A stretch of DNA of 64,000 nucleotides, taken from Salinimonas profundi. GTDB taxonomy: Bacteria > Pseudomonadota > Gammaproteobacteria > Enterobacterales > Alteromonadaceae. The stretch is taken from NCBI RefSeq assembly GCF_014750655.1, contig NZ_JABBXD010000011.1:45972-109971 (forward strand), given 5' to 3'. Shown here in pieces: positions 37,457-45,734 of the stretch (position 1 is its first letter; every line of letters begins with the position of its first letter). The notes beneath the pieces are model-generated. The model saw nothing but the letters and a program-made list of their open reading frames with translations, searched no databases and was not told the origin of the DNA. Position numbers and translations under genes: made by a program.

Positions 37457-39048
37457 AGATAAACAGCCTCAACCACCATGACAAGCTCAACATCCGTACC
37501 GCTTGATGAGCGAGTAAAACCCGAGGTTCCATTCAAAGACTTGAGTGTCTGTGTTTCTTTTACGCTGAAGCCACCGACAAGAACCGGTCTACCAGGCTTC
37601 ATTTGAACGATAGCTTCAATTTCTCTATCGCTGATCTCCGGGCTTTCGACTTGATTGCCTTCCTCACCCTTTGTATCCAGTCCAAGTAGTGATGATAAGC
37701 TCGTTGAGAGTTTGACAAGTACGTCGCTGGGCCCAATATTAGGGACTGCGTACAGTACCCTGCCAGACTCAACAACTTCCTGTTCGATTGATGTGGTTGT
37801 ACCTACGTCTGCAGTCTGGGCGAGCCGTCTGTCGGCTATATAACTTCTTTTTTTCACATCAGTGATTTTCATCAGTCTGTGATTAGCCGCCACACCACGC
37901 AACACCGTTTTATCAAGAATAGTGCCTTGTTCACTCAATGCCTGAAGTGCCAAATTGGTGCCAGAGGTATGAGAAAGAACAGCGCTGCCCAGGTTACCCA
38001 TGCCGCCTAAAAGGCTAGTACCAGTATTAGGCTGAGTCATAATTCCAAAATCAGAATTACCTAAGACAGAATCTTTAAGTGATAAATCTAAACTGAGAGC
38101 AGTATCTTCTTTCAATTCAACTGCGACTAACGTCACATCAAGCCTTACCTGCCGCAGTTCTCTTTCTGTTTTCTCTGCAATGAATTTATCAACCTTTTGC
38201 ATTTGTGATGGTAAAGCGCGAACTAGTAGAGAATTATCGCTTTCAAGTTTTTCTACTTTCGATCCGCTGTCACACAGATCATTTTGAGTCAGCTGAAATT
38301 CGATGTCTTCATTTAAGGTCTGAGCTACTGAGCTAGTACCACTTAAAGAGCCCAAAGCGCTGGCAGCACTTTGTTGGGCCTTACAGCCTAAAATTATTTC
38401 AACACCCTTTTTGAAGCTATCCAGTGGATCGAATTCGCCAGTTAAAGTGCCGTATTCCTCTCCATGCGACTTAACTGCCTCTGATGTAGCGTTTTGTGAG
38501 CTTTGGCTTTGGGAATCAAGGCTTGTTTCTCCTTTTTTACCAATTGCGAACTCATAATTTCCGGTAATAGACCTGATTGGAAATACGCGCTCTACATATT
38601 TACTAAAAATAATAGCGTTACCATTAGGCTCTACTTGGTACCCGGTTGCAGATGCCAAAGCTTCTAAATATCCACCAATGGTTGAATGCTCGCCGGCAAT
38701 TGAAACTTTCTTTTGTTCAAGAACCCCTGGTCGATATTCAACGCGTAAATCTTTGCCTTCTAAAAGCATGCTCAAAACTTGTTGTAGCTCCAAACCGTCC
38801 ACAGCAACCGAAGCAAAATCGTCATACCATTTAGGTAAGCTTGCTTCCTCGGCGGTTAGTTCAGGCACGTACATCGCACTAAAACTATGTACATTAGGCA
38901 AATTATCAACATAGTCTCTTTTGCCTTTGGCGATGAGTAGCTCTTGGTTTGTATCCTCTGCTTTTTCAGTAGGAGTGGTAATCGCCGAACACGCACAAAC
39001 GGATATCGCCACTCCAATAGCGGATAAGGGCTTTAGAAAATTTGTCAT
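37453..39048 (-). CDS. pilN: Type IVb pilus secretin lipoprotein (R64 PilN type)
   Basis: A 531-residue outer-membrane lipoprotein with a signal ending in ISVCAC and a secretin N-domain (VDGLELQQVLSMLLEGKDLRVEYRPGVLEQKKVSI, a STN-like fold). The C-terminal secretin domain contains LRQVRLDVTLVAVELKEDTALSLDLSL, VLRGVAANHRLMKITDVKKRSYIA and MKPGRPVLVGGFSVKETQ. It forms the outer-membrane pore for the thin pilus. Overlaps the upstream PilL-like gene by 4 bp. Confidence 0.85.
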   Translation of the reverse strand: MTNFLKPLSAIGVAISVCACSAITTPTEKAEDTNQELLIAKGKRDYVDNLPNVHSFSAMYVPELTAEEASLPKWYDDFASVAVDGLELQQVLSMLLEGKDLRVEYRPGVLEQKKVSIAGEHSTIGGYLEALASATGYQVEPNGNAIIFSKYVERVFPIRSITGNYEFAIGKKGETSLDSQSQSSQNATSEAVKSHGEEYGTLTGEFDPLDSFKKGVEIILGCKAQQSAASALGSLSGTSSVAQTLNEDIEFQLTQNDLCDSGSKVEKLESDNSLLVRALPSQMQKVDKFIAEKTERELRQVRLDVTLVAVELKEDTALSLDLSLKDSVLGNSDFGIMTQPNTGTSLLGGMGNLGSAVLSHTSGTNLALQALSEQGTILDKTVLRGVAANHRLMKITDVKKRSYIADRRLAQTADVGTTTSIEQEVVESGRVLYAVPNIGPSDVLVKLSTSLSSLLGLDTKGEEGNQVESPEISDREIEAIVQMKPGRPVLVGGFSVKETQTLKSLNGTSGFTRSSSGTDVELVMVVEAVYL

Positions 39049-39683
39049 TTCCCAACCCCTGCAAAATACCGATGAAATTCCGCATCACCTTCATAAAACA
39101 ACACGTGGATATCATTGGCGAACTGACCATATGCTACTGCACGTCTATCTACCTCATAGGCCTCTACAATCTTTTGGATAACAGCTTTTTTATTTGATTT
39201 AAGTATGCACATATCAGCAGGCACTACATGTCTGCCTACTTTTGACACTAATCCTTGATTATTGGGATAGAACTCGTCTATGAGGGCCTCAACATTCTCT
39301 ACCAGCGTCCCCTTTTTGAGCATAAAACCATAAAAACGATGCTCGTTATCCACCAAGGCTCTTTCGTCTTCAGTTCTGTTTTCACACCATAGTTGTGGAT
39401 CTGGTTTATAGGTAGCTTCCGGATGATTAGCTGCGCTCAAGTTATCAACTTTGTAGACCTGCTTGTTTAGGCTTGTTTGAGTTGATGCTTCCGCTTTGTC
39501 GTTAGTAATCGATGCGTGATCTACCAGGCTATTTCTTTGCCCGACCACCTGATCTGAAGGTTGACTCACAAGCGATGCATACATTTCAGATTTGCATTGC
39601 TCAACATAGTCCTGTTCAGCGCCAGCATCAGCACATGCGCTGAAGCTTATGACGCCTGCGATTGCTATTAATTTTAATTTCAT
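39045..39683 (-). CDS. PilL/TcpQ-like lipoprotein, first gene of the pilus operon
   Basis: A 212-residue protein with a signal (AIAGVISFSACADAG, lipobox FSAC). The C-terminal 90 residues (KKGTLVENVEALIDEF ... KKAVIQKIVEAYEV ... NDIHVLFYEGDAEFHRYF) follow the layout of the TcpQ/PilL C-terminal domain that helps localise the secretin. It has no strong ribosome binding site; the sequence before the ATG is GTCGTTAG. A TCTAACGA/TCGTTAGA inverted pair brackets the region at 39683-39690 and 39733-39740. R64 has several genes (pilI-pilM) here; this operon is reduced to one. Confidence 0.6.
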   Translation of the reverse strand: MKLKLIAIAGVISFSACADAGAEQDYVEQCKSEMYASLVSQPSDQVVGQRNSLVDHASITNDKAEASTQTSLNKQVYKVDNLSAANHPEATYKPDPQLWCENRTEDERALVDNEHRFYGFMLKKGTLVENVEALIDEFYPNNQGLVSKVGRHVVPADMCILKSNKKAVIQKIVEAYEVDRRAVAYGQFANDIHVLFYEGDAEFHRYFAGVGK

Positions 39684-39751
39684 CTAACGACAACTTATTG
39701 TTCCGAATTTGAAAACAATATAAACACTCAATTCGTTAGACAAAACCGGAA

Positions 39752-39762
39752 TCCCGATTTAT
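39752..39762 (-). promoter_or_regulatory. Shared upstream motif ATAAATCGGGA, copy 1
   Basis: On the minus strand ATAAATCGGGA lies 69 bp upstream of the pilus operon start. The wider match AATGTYAATAAATCGGGA is shared with 44582-44592, and the core with 55815-55825. In all three cases it faces the downstream gene at 63-78 bp, suggesting a common regulator or promoter element. Confidence 0.5.
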
Positions 39763-39873
39763 TGACATTATTCACAAATGCTTTATCTGCGGGGGTTGAG
39801 AGTGATTCTGTGGAAACTTTAAATAGGAAAGTGATTCGTATCTTTGTCAAAGCTAATTTGTCTAGCAAGCTAC

Positions 39874-40802
39874 CTACACTGGTTTGTTTTGCAGTTCATC
39901 GAGCCATTGGTAAATAGAGGTAAGTTCGCTGCACATAACCTCCCAAAAAGGTTCAAGCTCTTCAACACGAGATTGGGGATCTTCTATCTCAGCAACATCT
40001 GCAATTAGGTCATCAGACAACTTAATACCTTTCAGTTGGCATGTAGACGTTAATCTAAATGATACTCGCTGCAAGTAGCTGATAGAGAGTTCGAGACATT
40101 TCTTACCATGATTTATGAGCGTGGCAACTTCGTCTGACTGCAAGTTCTGTTTTTCAAGGTCGCTTTTGCTGACTGCTCTGACTGTAACGAAGCTGAATCT
40201 TCGAGATCGATTTCTTCTGGTAAGGACTCATCAGGATTATAAAGCCAGCTAGTAAGGTGCAAATCAATTCCCTGTGTGCAAAATTCACTAACACGGAATG
40301 AGGAATAATGCTTCTGCATAAGCCCTGTGAACTTTTTAATCGTTCTGGTTGAGCTATCACTAAAAAACAGCCAGCGATTATCAGTATCGATGATTATGTT
40401 GAGATAGTTTTCATCAGCTTCTTGCTCACTGAGCATCTCACCTAATACTTTATCTCTTACCTGCTGTGATTCCTGCTTAGATAAAGCACTTAATTCGATA
40501 CTCTTAGCTTTAGCAAGTTCACGTTTCTTTTCTGCAACACGCCGGTCTAATTTATTCTTTTTAATCTTCTTATCTTCAACGGTTAGGCTCAGTAGATACC
40601 AGGTACCCACCTTGTGAAAAAAACGTTCTGGGTCATGATATCCAACGACACTTGAGAACCCGAATGATTCTTTCTGCGCAGGTTTTATATCTACATGTTT
40701 TAGAAGAGGCACGAATTGTTTCAATTTGTGCTCAGTAATAGTCTCTCCATCCCCAAGTTCGTATTTGTAGGCAACTGCACTTTTTAAGAAATGACCGAAC
40801 AT
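39874..40802 (-). pseudogene. rdgC: RdgC recombination-associated protein, split by a frameshift
   Basis: RdgC binds DNA as a ring and modulates RecA; it is about 300 residues. The first part (40113-40802) matches its N-terminal two thirds: VGTWYLLSLTVEDKKIKKN, AEKKRELAKAKSIELSALSKQE, VLGEMLSEQEA, IIIDTDNRWLFF and HLTSWL. The C-terminal third (SDLEKQNLQSDEVATLINHG and KGIKLSDDLIADVAEIEDPQ) is in another frame at 39874-40143. The shift is explained by loss of one A in the AAAA run at 40164-40167. Joined length is about 309. It is the last gene of the six-gene operon. Either a real inactivating deletion or a homopolymer sequencing error. Confidence 0.75.
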
Positions 40803-40805
40803 TAG

Positions 40806-41297
40806 TTACCACCCGGCACAGGATTTAGCAATTTCATAATTACCGCGCCACTTGGCCCACATGCCACGGTAGTTGCAACGAGCTTCTTGCTCTGCCTCTA
40901 ATAAAGCATGAGAGCGATTATGATCAGTATCAACTTGATAATACCCTTCACGAATGAGAGACAGGCTAAGAGCCTTACGGTTTACTACAATATCACCGTA
41001 CATAGTCTCACCTTCAACTTCCTCGACTATTATCCCAAGCTGGTTTCCTGCTAACTTCTCCCTTAACAGTTCGCAGGCGCTTTCATTTGAGCGATTCGTT
41101 TCACACGTTTCTTCTCTGCTTTTACCAAAATCTGGACCAAGCAATTTGAGTCGCATAAGATTGCCGCTCTCCAGCTTTAGTACAACTTCACCTGGATTTT
41201 CCACATCATGTAGTTCTCCAAAAAACTCATTGCCATAGGCTGAGAGAAAAGGAATAAAACACATCGCAATCACTATCGATTTTGTCCGATTAAACAA
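40806..41297 (-). CDS. Secreted staphylococcal-nuclease-like protein
   Basis: Start chosen at TTG 41297, which follows AGGGAG by 6 bp and overlaps the EAL stop by 8 bp; the open frame extends to 41330. A signal segment (SIVIAMCFIPFLSAYG) is followed by an SNase-like domain: GELHDVENPGEVVLKLESGNLMRLKLLGPDFG, a YGDIVV strand where active enzymes have YGR, and YQVDTDHNRSHALLEAEQEARCNYRGMW, the typical C-terminal helix. The catalytic Arg residues are not clearly kept, so it may bind rather than cut DNA. Four extra Cys could form disulfides. Adjacent to another secreted nuclease-fold gene. Confidence 0.65.
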   Translation of the reverse strand: MFNRTKSIVIAMCFIPFLSAYGNEFFGELHDVENPGEVVLKLESGNLMRLKLLGPDFGKSREETCETNRSNESACELLREKLAGNQLGIIVEEVEGETMYGDIVVNRKALSLSLIREGYYQVDTDHNRSHALLEAEQEARCNYRGMWAKWRGNYEIAKSCAGW

Positions 41298-42054
41298 TTT
41301 TCTCTCTCCCTGGCGCCGGTAATAATCCAATGAATTCCGTCAATGGCATAGGCCTGGCGTATAAAAACCCCTGAACATTCAACACACCCCATTCTTCGAG
41401 GTCTATTACGTCGTCAGGATCTTCTACCCCTTCAACTACAAGTGATTTATTCATCGCAAGGGTCATACCTACAAGGCTTTTTACTATTGCTTCTCGCTTG
41501 ACACTATCTGCACTCATAACCGACTTATCTGCTTTCAGCTTATCAAATGGAAAGTTTAATAAAGCTTCTAAACCATTACTTCCGATACCGAAGTCATCAA
41601 TTGATATTGAAATCCCTAACTTCTGTATTTGGTTAAGTAAATTGGCTGTAATGTTGACTGGAGTAGTCCTCAGATACTCAGTGACCTCAATCTCAATGTT
41701 TTTAAAAGTGTTTTGACATGAATGCCTATTTTGCAAGTAGGACAGTGTTTGTTCATTGAGTTGTTCTCCATCCATATTGATCGCAACCTTACCTTTGAAG
41801 CCTGCAGAACAGAGTTTGGCAGAGATTTCTAATGCTTGGTTTATAGTCCAGTTTGTAAATTCCTGGCCTATATTTGAGCGCCTTACCATTGGTAAGAAGC
41901 GATCCGGTGTAAGAACTTCACCATTATCGCGTTTAAACCGAACCAGCAGCTCAACATCTGTAAACCTTTGCTCTTTGAGGTTGAACTGCGGCTGCAGGTA
42001 CATCACCAGCTTAGTATTGTGACCAGCTCCATGGCTGAACTTCGCGCAGTTCAC
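41290..42054 (-). CDS. EAL-domain protein (c-di-GMP phosphodiesterase-like)
   Basis: About 254 residues, almost entirely an EAL domain. The start is probably the GTG at 42054, overlapping the upstream stop (TAGTG); an in-frame TTG at 42078 is an alternative. The signature reads ELL instead of EAL in FTDVELLVRF. Other residues are mostly kept: INMDGEQL (N), EIEVTE (E), SIDDFGIGS (DDFG), KADKSV (K) and VVEGVED (E). Activity is therefore plausible but not certain. No sensor domain or membrane segment. It sits two genes below a diguanylate cyclase, so the operon can both make and possibly break c-di-GMP. Confidence 0.8.
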   Translation of the reverse strand: MNCAKFSHGAGHNTKLVMYLQPQFNLKEQRFTDVELLVRFKRDNGEVLTPDRFLPMVRRSNIGQEFTNWTINQALEISAKLCSAGFKGKVAINMDGEQLNEQTLSYLQNRHSCQNTFKNIEIEVTEYLRTTPVNITANLLNQIQKLGISISIDDFGIGSNGLEALLNFPFDKLKADKSVMSADSVKREAIVKSLVGMTLAMNKSLVVEGVEDPDDVIDLEEWGVLNVQGFLYARPMPLTEFIGLLPAPGREKIV

Positions 42055-42803
42055 TATATGCCCCCGCCCACTTCGCAACCTAATCTATCATTGTTGCCGG
42101 CAGTCCATACGTGAGGAGTGAATGCAAAATCATTGTATGTTTCAGCGACCAAGTTACTCTGGCCGTTAAATATAGATTCATCAATTGTTTGCTCAATACA
42201 TTGCATTGACGAAATATGAGATTGGATACTGCCTTCCCCATAGTTACCAGGGATAAGGAAGGAAGCAGTTGTTTGATGCTCACTTATATATATTTTGAAA
42301 TAGTAATGCTGCTTACTATCATTGTTGTATGAGTAGCCTGCAAGTACCTTCAAAGGTCCAAGTTCCTTAGCCATTTTGATTTCGTACTTTTCCAGCTCAT
42401 TCCAAACACCTCCCGAACGATTCAATGTTGGAGGCATGGGTACTCTATTGAAGCTTAAAAACCTACTTTTTATATCTGCAGATGTTATTTTTTCATTGGC
42501 CAAATGCCCATAATCCCAATGCAGACTCTTGGCTTGGGTGAGAGCTTCATTTTTTTTAAGCCCTACTTCGCTATCATAATCTCTGTATCTTGGGTTCCCC
42601 CAAGTATGAAAGGGAGAAACTTCATAAGCAGAAATAGTTATACTGCTGTTTTTGAAGTCTCTAAACGTAAGATAATCTCCCACGCACTGGCCTTTAAACT
42701 TTTCACTGACTAGGTCAGATAGTTCGGGACAGCCGGCATCAATGGCACACGCTTGGCCTGTAGCTAAGAAAACACCAAGAGCCGCTATTTCTTTAAACCC
42801 CAT
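42054..42803 (-). CDS. Secreted DNA/RNA non-specific endonuclease-like protein, altered active site
   Basis: A 249-residue protein with a signal (ALGVFLATGQACA). The core follows the NUC1/ENDO3 family: LHWDYGHLAN where active enzymes have DRGH (here Arg is Tyr, His kept), then FNRVPMPPTLNRSGGVWNELEKYEIKMAKELGPLKVLAGYSYN with the metal-binding Asn and N-x-G-x-W-x-x-x-E pattern retained. Loss of the Arg may reduce activity. Several Cys suggest a disulfide-bonded exported protein. Overlaps the gene upstream by 11 bp. Confidence 0.65.
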   Translation of the reverse strand: MGFKEIAALGVFLATGQACAIDAGCPELSDLVSEKFKGQCVGDYLTFRDFKNSSITISAYEVSPFHTWGNPRYRDYDSEVGLKKNEALTQAKSLHWDYGHLANEKITSADIKSRFLSFNRVPMPPTLNRSGGVWNELEKYEIKMAKELGPLKVLAGYSYNNDSKQHYYFKIYISEHQTTASFLIPGNYGEGSIQSHISSMQCIEQTIDESIFNGQSNLVAETYNDFAFTPHVWTAGNNDRLGCEVGGGI

Positions 42804-43311
42804 TTAGCAGTTCCCTCATACCCCGGGCATACCCTTTTTCGAAAAGTTCATGCGCTTGCGATTCTTCAGTGAATGGGTTTTCTATAGCATATAACTCCAA
42901 CGCCGCTTCATATCCTAGATCTTTAAGCTTTTCTCCTATAGGTTCAGATATCACAGAGCTGTAATGAAGTTGGTTCTCTATCTCTTTCAACCTGACGGTG
43001 AATGGCTTATCTTTTTGCAAAGGTTCAACCATTACATTCCCATCATCAGTGCGCGCCGATATATGCTTTTGTGTACATCTGATATAAAGCACATTGGGTT
43101 CATCTACATTCAAACCTTCTGTGATATAAGATTCTTCTGATCGTGTAAGGGATATTTCACCTGCTATTATTTTCTGACAGAGAATGTTTTCAGGACGTAA
43201 AGACCGTGCAGCTTTTTGTAGCTCGGTGATATCCAGAAAACCTTCAATATGTATATGATTCACGCCTGAATCTGAATAATTCTCCAATAATTTGGATATC
43301 TGCTCGATCAT
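42793..43311 (-). CDS. Unknown cytoplasmic protein in the c-di-GMP operon
   Basis: A 172-residue soluble protein without recognised motifs. It is acidic, with a first strand-helix unit (VNHIHIEGFLDITELQKAARSLRPENILCQKII), a middle beta segment (NVLYIRCTQKHISARTDDGNVMVEPL) and a helical end (HELFEKGYARGMRELLNGV). It overlaps the diguanylate cyclase gene by 4 bp and the nuclease-like gene by 11 bp, so its product is probably made in step with both. Function unknown. Confidence 0.6.
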   Translation of the reverse strand: MIEQISKLLENYSDSGVNHIHIEGFLDITELQKAARSLRPENILCQKIIAGEISLTRSEESYITEGLNVDEPNVLYIRCTQKHISARTDDGNVMVEPLQKDKPFTVRLKEIENQLHYSSVISEPIGEKLKDLGYEAALELYAIENPFTEESQAHELFEKGYARGMRELLNGV

Positions 43312-44504
43312 GATTCGCTCACAAAGTTGCTTTCTTTTGCAACGACATTGTTTCTACCGTTATGTTTTGCCTCGTACAGGAGTTCGTCGGCTCTGCTCTG
43401 CACTTTTTCAAATTTTTCATGCTGATAAGATGGAGAGGTGGCCCCAATACTTACCGTCACCTGCACTATTTGTGCTGGAGATTCCGTCGTGTTGCGATCT
43501 TCCTCAGTGCTCTTTTTTCGCTGAGCGGTATTTCTTATTCTGAATGGGTACTGTTCTATCTCTAAACGAACTTCTTCTAAATACTGCTTCGCTTCTTCAG
43601 GTGATTTGCCTGGGAACAAAAGGGTAAATTCTTCGCCCCCATACCGATAAGCCTTCCCTCCCCCGCCAATTCGATTGAATTTTTGGGCAACCATTTTGAG
43701 CACCTGATCACCTACCTCGTGACCGTGAGTGTCATTGAATTTCTTAAAGTGATCGACATCGGCCATGGCAACTGTGTAATCGGTGCCAAGGTTGGATGAA
43801 TCCATGCTTAGACCTCGCCGACCTTTTATTCCTGTTAGCTCATCGTAGTAAGCCATGTTGTGCGAGTCTGCTATTTGCAGGCAGATGCACAGACATGCGA
43901 GGAAGGTTAAAGTTAGATTGGTAGCAACCAAGTGGTTGTAGATTAAGATTATATGAGAAATAGCAATTACTGAGATGATGAAATTATTGTTTGTAGGTTT
44001 TTCCAGCATTCGATAAATGCAGTACATAATAACTGCGCTGTAGATAACCAGTTCAATTAACTGTCTTTTTGAGCTTAGGAAGTGTTCTATTGCCATACCG
44101 ATAAGCATCCAGACCACGGTCATGAAAGCGAGCAATAAAAAGCCATCAAATATGCCTTTGATGGTCACACTTCTATCCTTTCCTTTTAAAGTAATTGCTA
44201 GAGCCATGACCATCCCAGTTACCAAGCTAATTTGGTATATGTCTGTAAACAGAAGCGATGGCTTAATAAACAATATGACTTGGCTTAGTAATAGGTAAAG
44301 AGCCGCATTGAGGATTCGCTGCTGGTTTAACTTTAAAGATAACGCTACGGCTCCCAAAGTTGCAGCGACTGGTAGCCACGGCAACGTTGCAAGTGGCTGC
44401 ACTAACGCTGGTGGGGAATTAAGGTAAACTCCCCCTCCAATCAGGATAATTACAAGAAGCGAGAACTTTGTTATCGCGCTTTGTATATCTTTGTTTAAGT
44501 ACAT
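43308..44504 (-). CDS. Membrane diguanylate cyclase (GGDEF)
   Basis: A 398-residue protein with about seven N-terminal membrane helices (residues 10-220) and a C-terminal GGDEF domain. It has YRYGGEEFTLLF as signature and DVDHFKKFNDTHGHEVGDQVLK for metal and guanine binding, both intact, so it should make c-di-GMP. No RxxD inhibitory site is obvious before the signature. First gene of a tight operon running to the rdgC remnant. The shared ATAAATCGGGA motif lies 78 bp upstream. Confidence 0.88.
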   Translation of the reverse strand: MYLNKDIQSAITKFSLLVIILIGGGVYLNSPPALVQPLATLPWLPVAATLGAVALSLKLNQQRILNAALYLLLSQVILFIKPSLLFTDIYQISLVTGMVMALAITLKGKDRSVTIKGIFDGFLLLAFMTVVWMLIGMAIEHFLSSKRQLIELVIYSAVIMYCIYRMLEKPTNNNFIISVIAISHIILIYNHLVATNLTLTFLACLCICLQIADSHNMAYYDELTGIKGRRGLSMDSSNLGTDYTVAMADVDHFKKFNDTHGHEVGDQVLKMVAQKFNRIGGGGKAYRYGGEEFTLLFPGKSPEEAKQYLEEVRLEIEQYPFRIRNTAQRKKSTEEDRNTTESPAQIVQVTVSIGATSPSYQHEKFEKVQSRADELLYEAKHNGRNNVVAKESNFVSES

Positions 44505-44581
44505 CTTGAATCTGACTCAACTGCTCTACAACTTTCGATGGGTCAGACCCTACCCTGTTTGAATTTGAACGTAACGCGATT

Positions 44582-44592
44582 TCCCGATTTAT
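44582..44592 (-). promoter_or_regulatory. Shared upstream motif ATAAATCGGGA, copy 2
   Basis: Minus-strand ATAAATCGGGA, 78 bp upstream of the diguanylate cyclase start, embedded in AATGTTAATAAATCGGGAAA. It also lies in the divergent promoter region of the plus-strand gene at 44703. Confidence 0.5.
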
Positions 44593-44702
44593 TAACATTA
44601 TCTCGTTTTACTTTAAGTCAAAGCTCAGTACTGTTGCAGCCTCGGAACAGATAGAGTAAGTAGGTTATCAAAATCACTTCTTCAGGATTAAATAGCAAGC
44701 AA

Positions 44703-45278
44703 TTGAAGGAGCTTGCAGGACAAGGAAAAGTCTCCCAGCTCATAGCCATAGGGAACCGGGATACTGGCTGGCTCATAAGTGTTACATTTCGTGATGATAT
44801 TTGGTTCCTACAAGCAGCCGGCACGAACTCACCGCGAGTGATTAAAACTGAGCTAGCGCTTTACAAATTAATAAAAAAGGTAGGTTGTGCAGCTACACTT
44901 ACGGACTTGGAATTTACAATGAAAAATACTGCTATCGATATGGCTGCAATGTTTGCAGTCGCTCAATTGAACTTGGACGCAAATAATCTCTCATTACTGT
45001 CAAAAGACGTCGTCATGCTTTACACAAATTCAATAATGGAAAAATGCGATTTACGCGTATCTGAAGATGACTTAATCAGCGCTATAAAAGAGTACATTGT
45101 TGATACAGCCCTGTTCACTTCCAAATTGAACACGCAATGTCTAAGCGCAGGAAACTCCGAAGTAAAGCCTCTTAGCCTGCTTTGGACTCATCTGCATAGC
45201 CTGGGAAATATTCATTCTGCCTACCAGAACCAGGTAGAAAGTGTTTTGGCTAATTTGAAAAGTGAACATCTGCAGTAG
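44703..45278 (+). CDS. Unknown protein upstream of the HipBA-like pair
   Basis: A 191-residue soluble protein. The start is uncertain: TTG 44703 is the first candidate, but the frame is open back to 44664 and AAGGAG lies just inside the coding sequence. An N-terminal mixed region (QLIAIGNRDTGWLISVTFRDDIWFLQAAGTN) is followed by a helical domain. Ends 6 bp before the HipB-like gene, same direction, so it is likely part of one operon. Not recognised; could be a third component of the toxin-antitoxin-like module. Confidence 0.55.
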   Translation: MKELAGQGKVSQLIAIGNRDTGWLISVTFRDDIWFLQAAGTNSPRVIKTELALYKLIKKVGCAATLTDLEFTMKNTAIDMAAMFAVAQLNLDANNLSLLSKDVVMLYTNSIMEKCDLRVSEDDLISAIKEYIVDTALFTSKLNTQCLSAGNSEVKPLSLLWTHLHSLGNIHSAYQNQVESVLANLKSEHLQ

Positions 45279-45284
45279 ATATGT

Positions 45285-45734
45285 ATGAAAGAGTCTAACG
45301 GGAAGCCAGTAGGGCTGTTGAACGAAGATCCATCTCCGGAGTCTCGCCACATCGTAAATTATCTTCAATGTATTGGAGATTTCTGTCGGCGTTACCGTAA
45401 TCTGCAAGATGAAAACACACGATCCCGGGAGAACTTCGCTAAGATTGTGCTTCAACCGTATTTAGGAACTGTTCCGGCCAGAACTACGCTTGAGAGATGC
45501 GAGCAAGGCTCTGCAGCGACTAATTGGGGGATCGTCGCTTCATACATTTATGAAATGGGTGCTTTCCCCGATCTCATAAGAGTTCTTTCCCAAGGCCAGG
45601 CACCAACCCTACGAATAATGCAACTCATACAAAAACAACAAAAAGACGCTTTAAGTGAGTCAAAGCATAGAGCCACCTCCTCGTTAAATGGATCCGACGA
45701 AAAAGAGCGCTTGGTCAGGGCTTTGCGTAAATGA
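45285..45734 (+). CDS. HipB-like small DNA-binding-type protein
   Basis: A 149-residue protein. The segment NFAKIVLQPYLGTVPARTTLERCEQG and onward resembles an XRE-type helix-turn-helix (helix, turn, RxTLERxExG), with a C-terminal basic tail. Its stop overlaps the HipA-like start (ATGA), the usual layout of a hipBA pair in which HipB is antitoxin and repressor. The helix-turn-helix match is weak and the call depends partly on position. Confidence 0.5.
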   Translation: MKESNGKPVGLLNEDPSPESRHIVNYLQCIGDFCRRYRNLQDENTRSRENFAKIVLQPYLGTVPARTTLERCEQGSAATNWGIVASYIYEMGAFPDLIRVLSQGQAPTLRIMQLIQKQQKDALSESKHRATSSLNGSDEKERLVRALRK

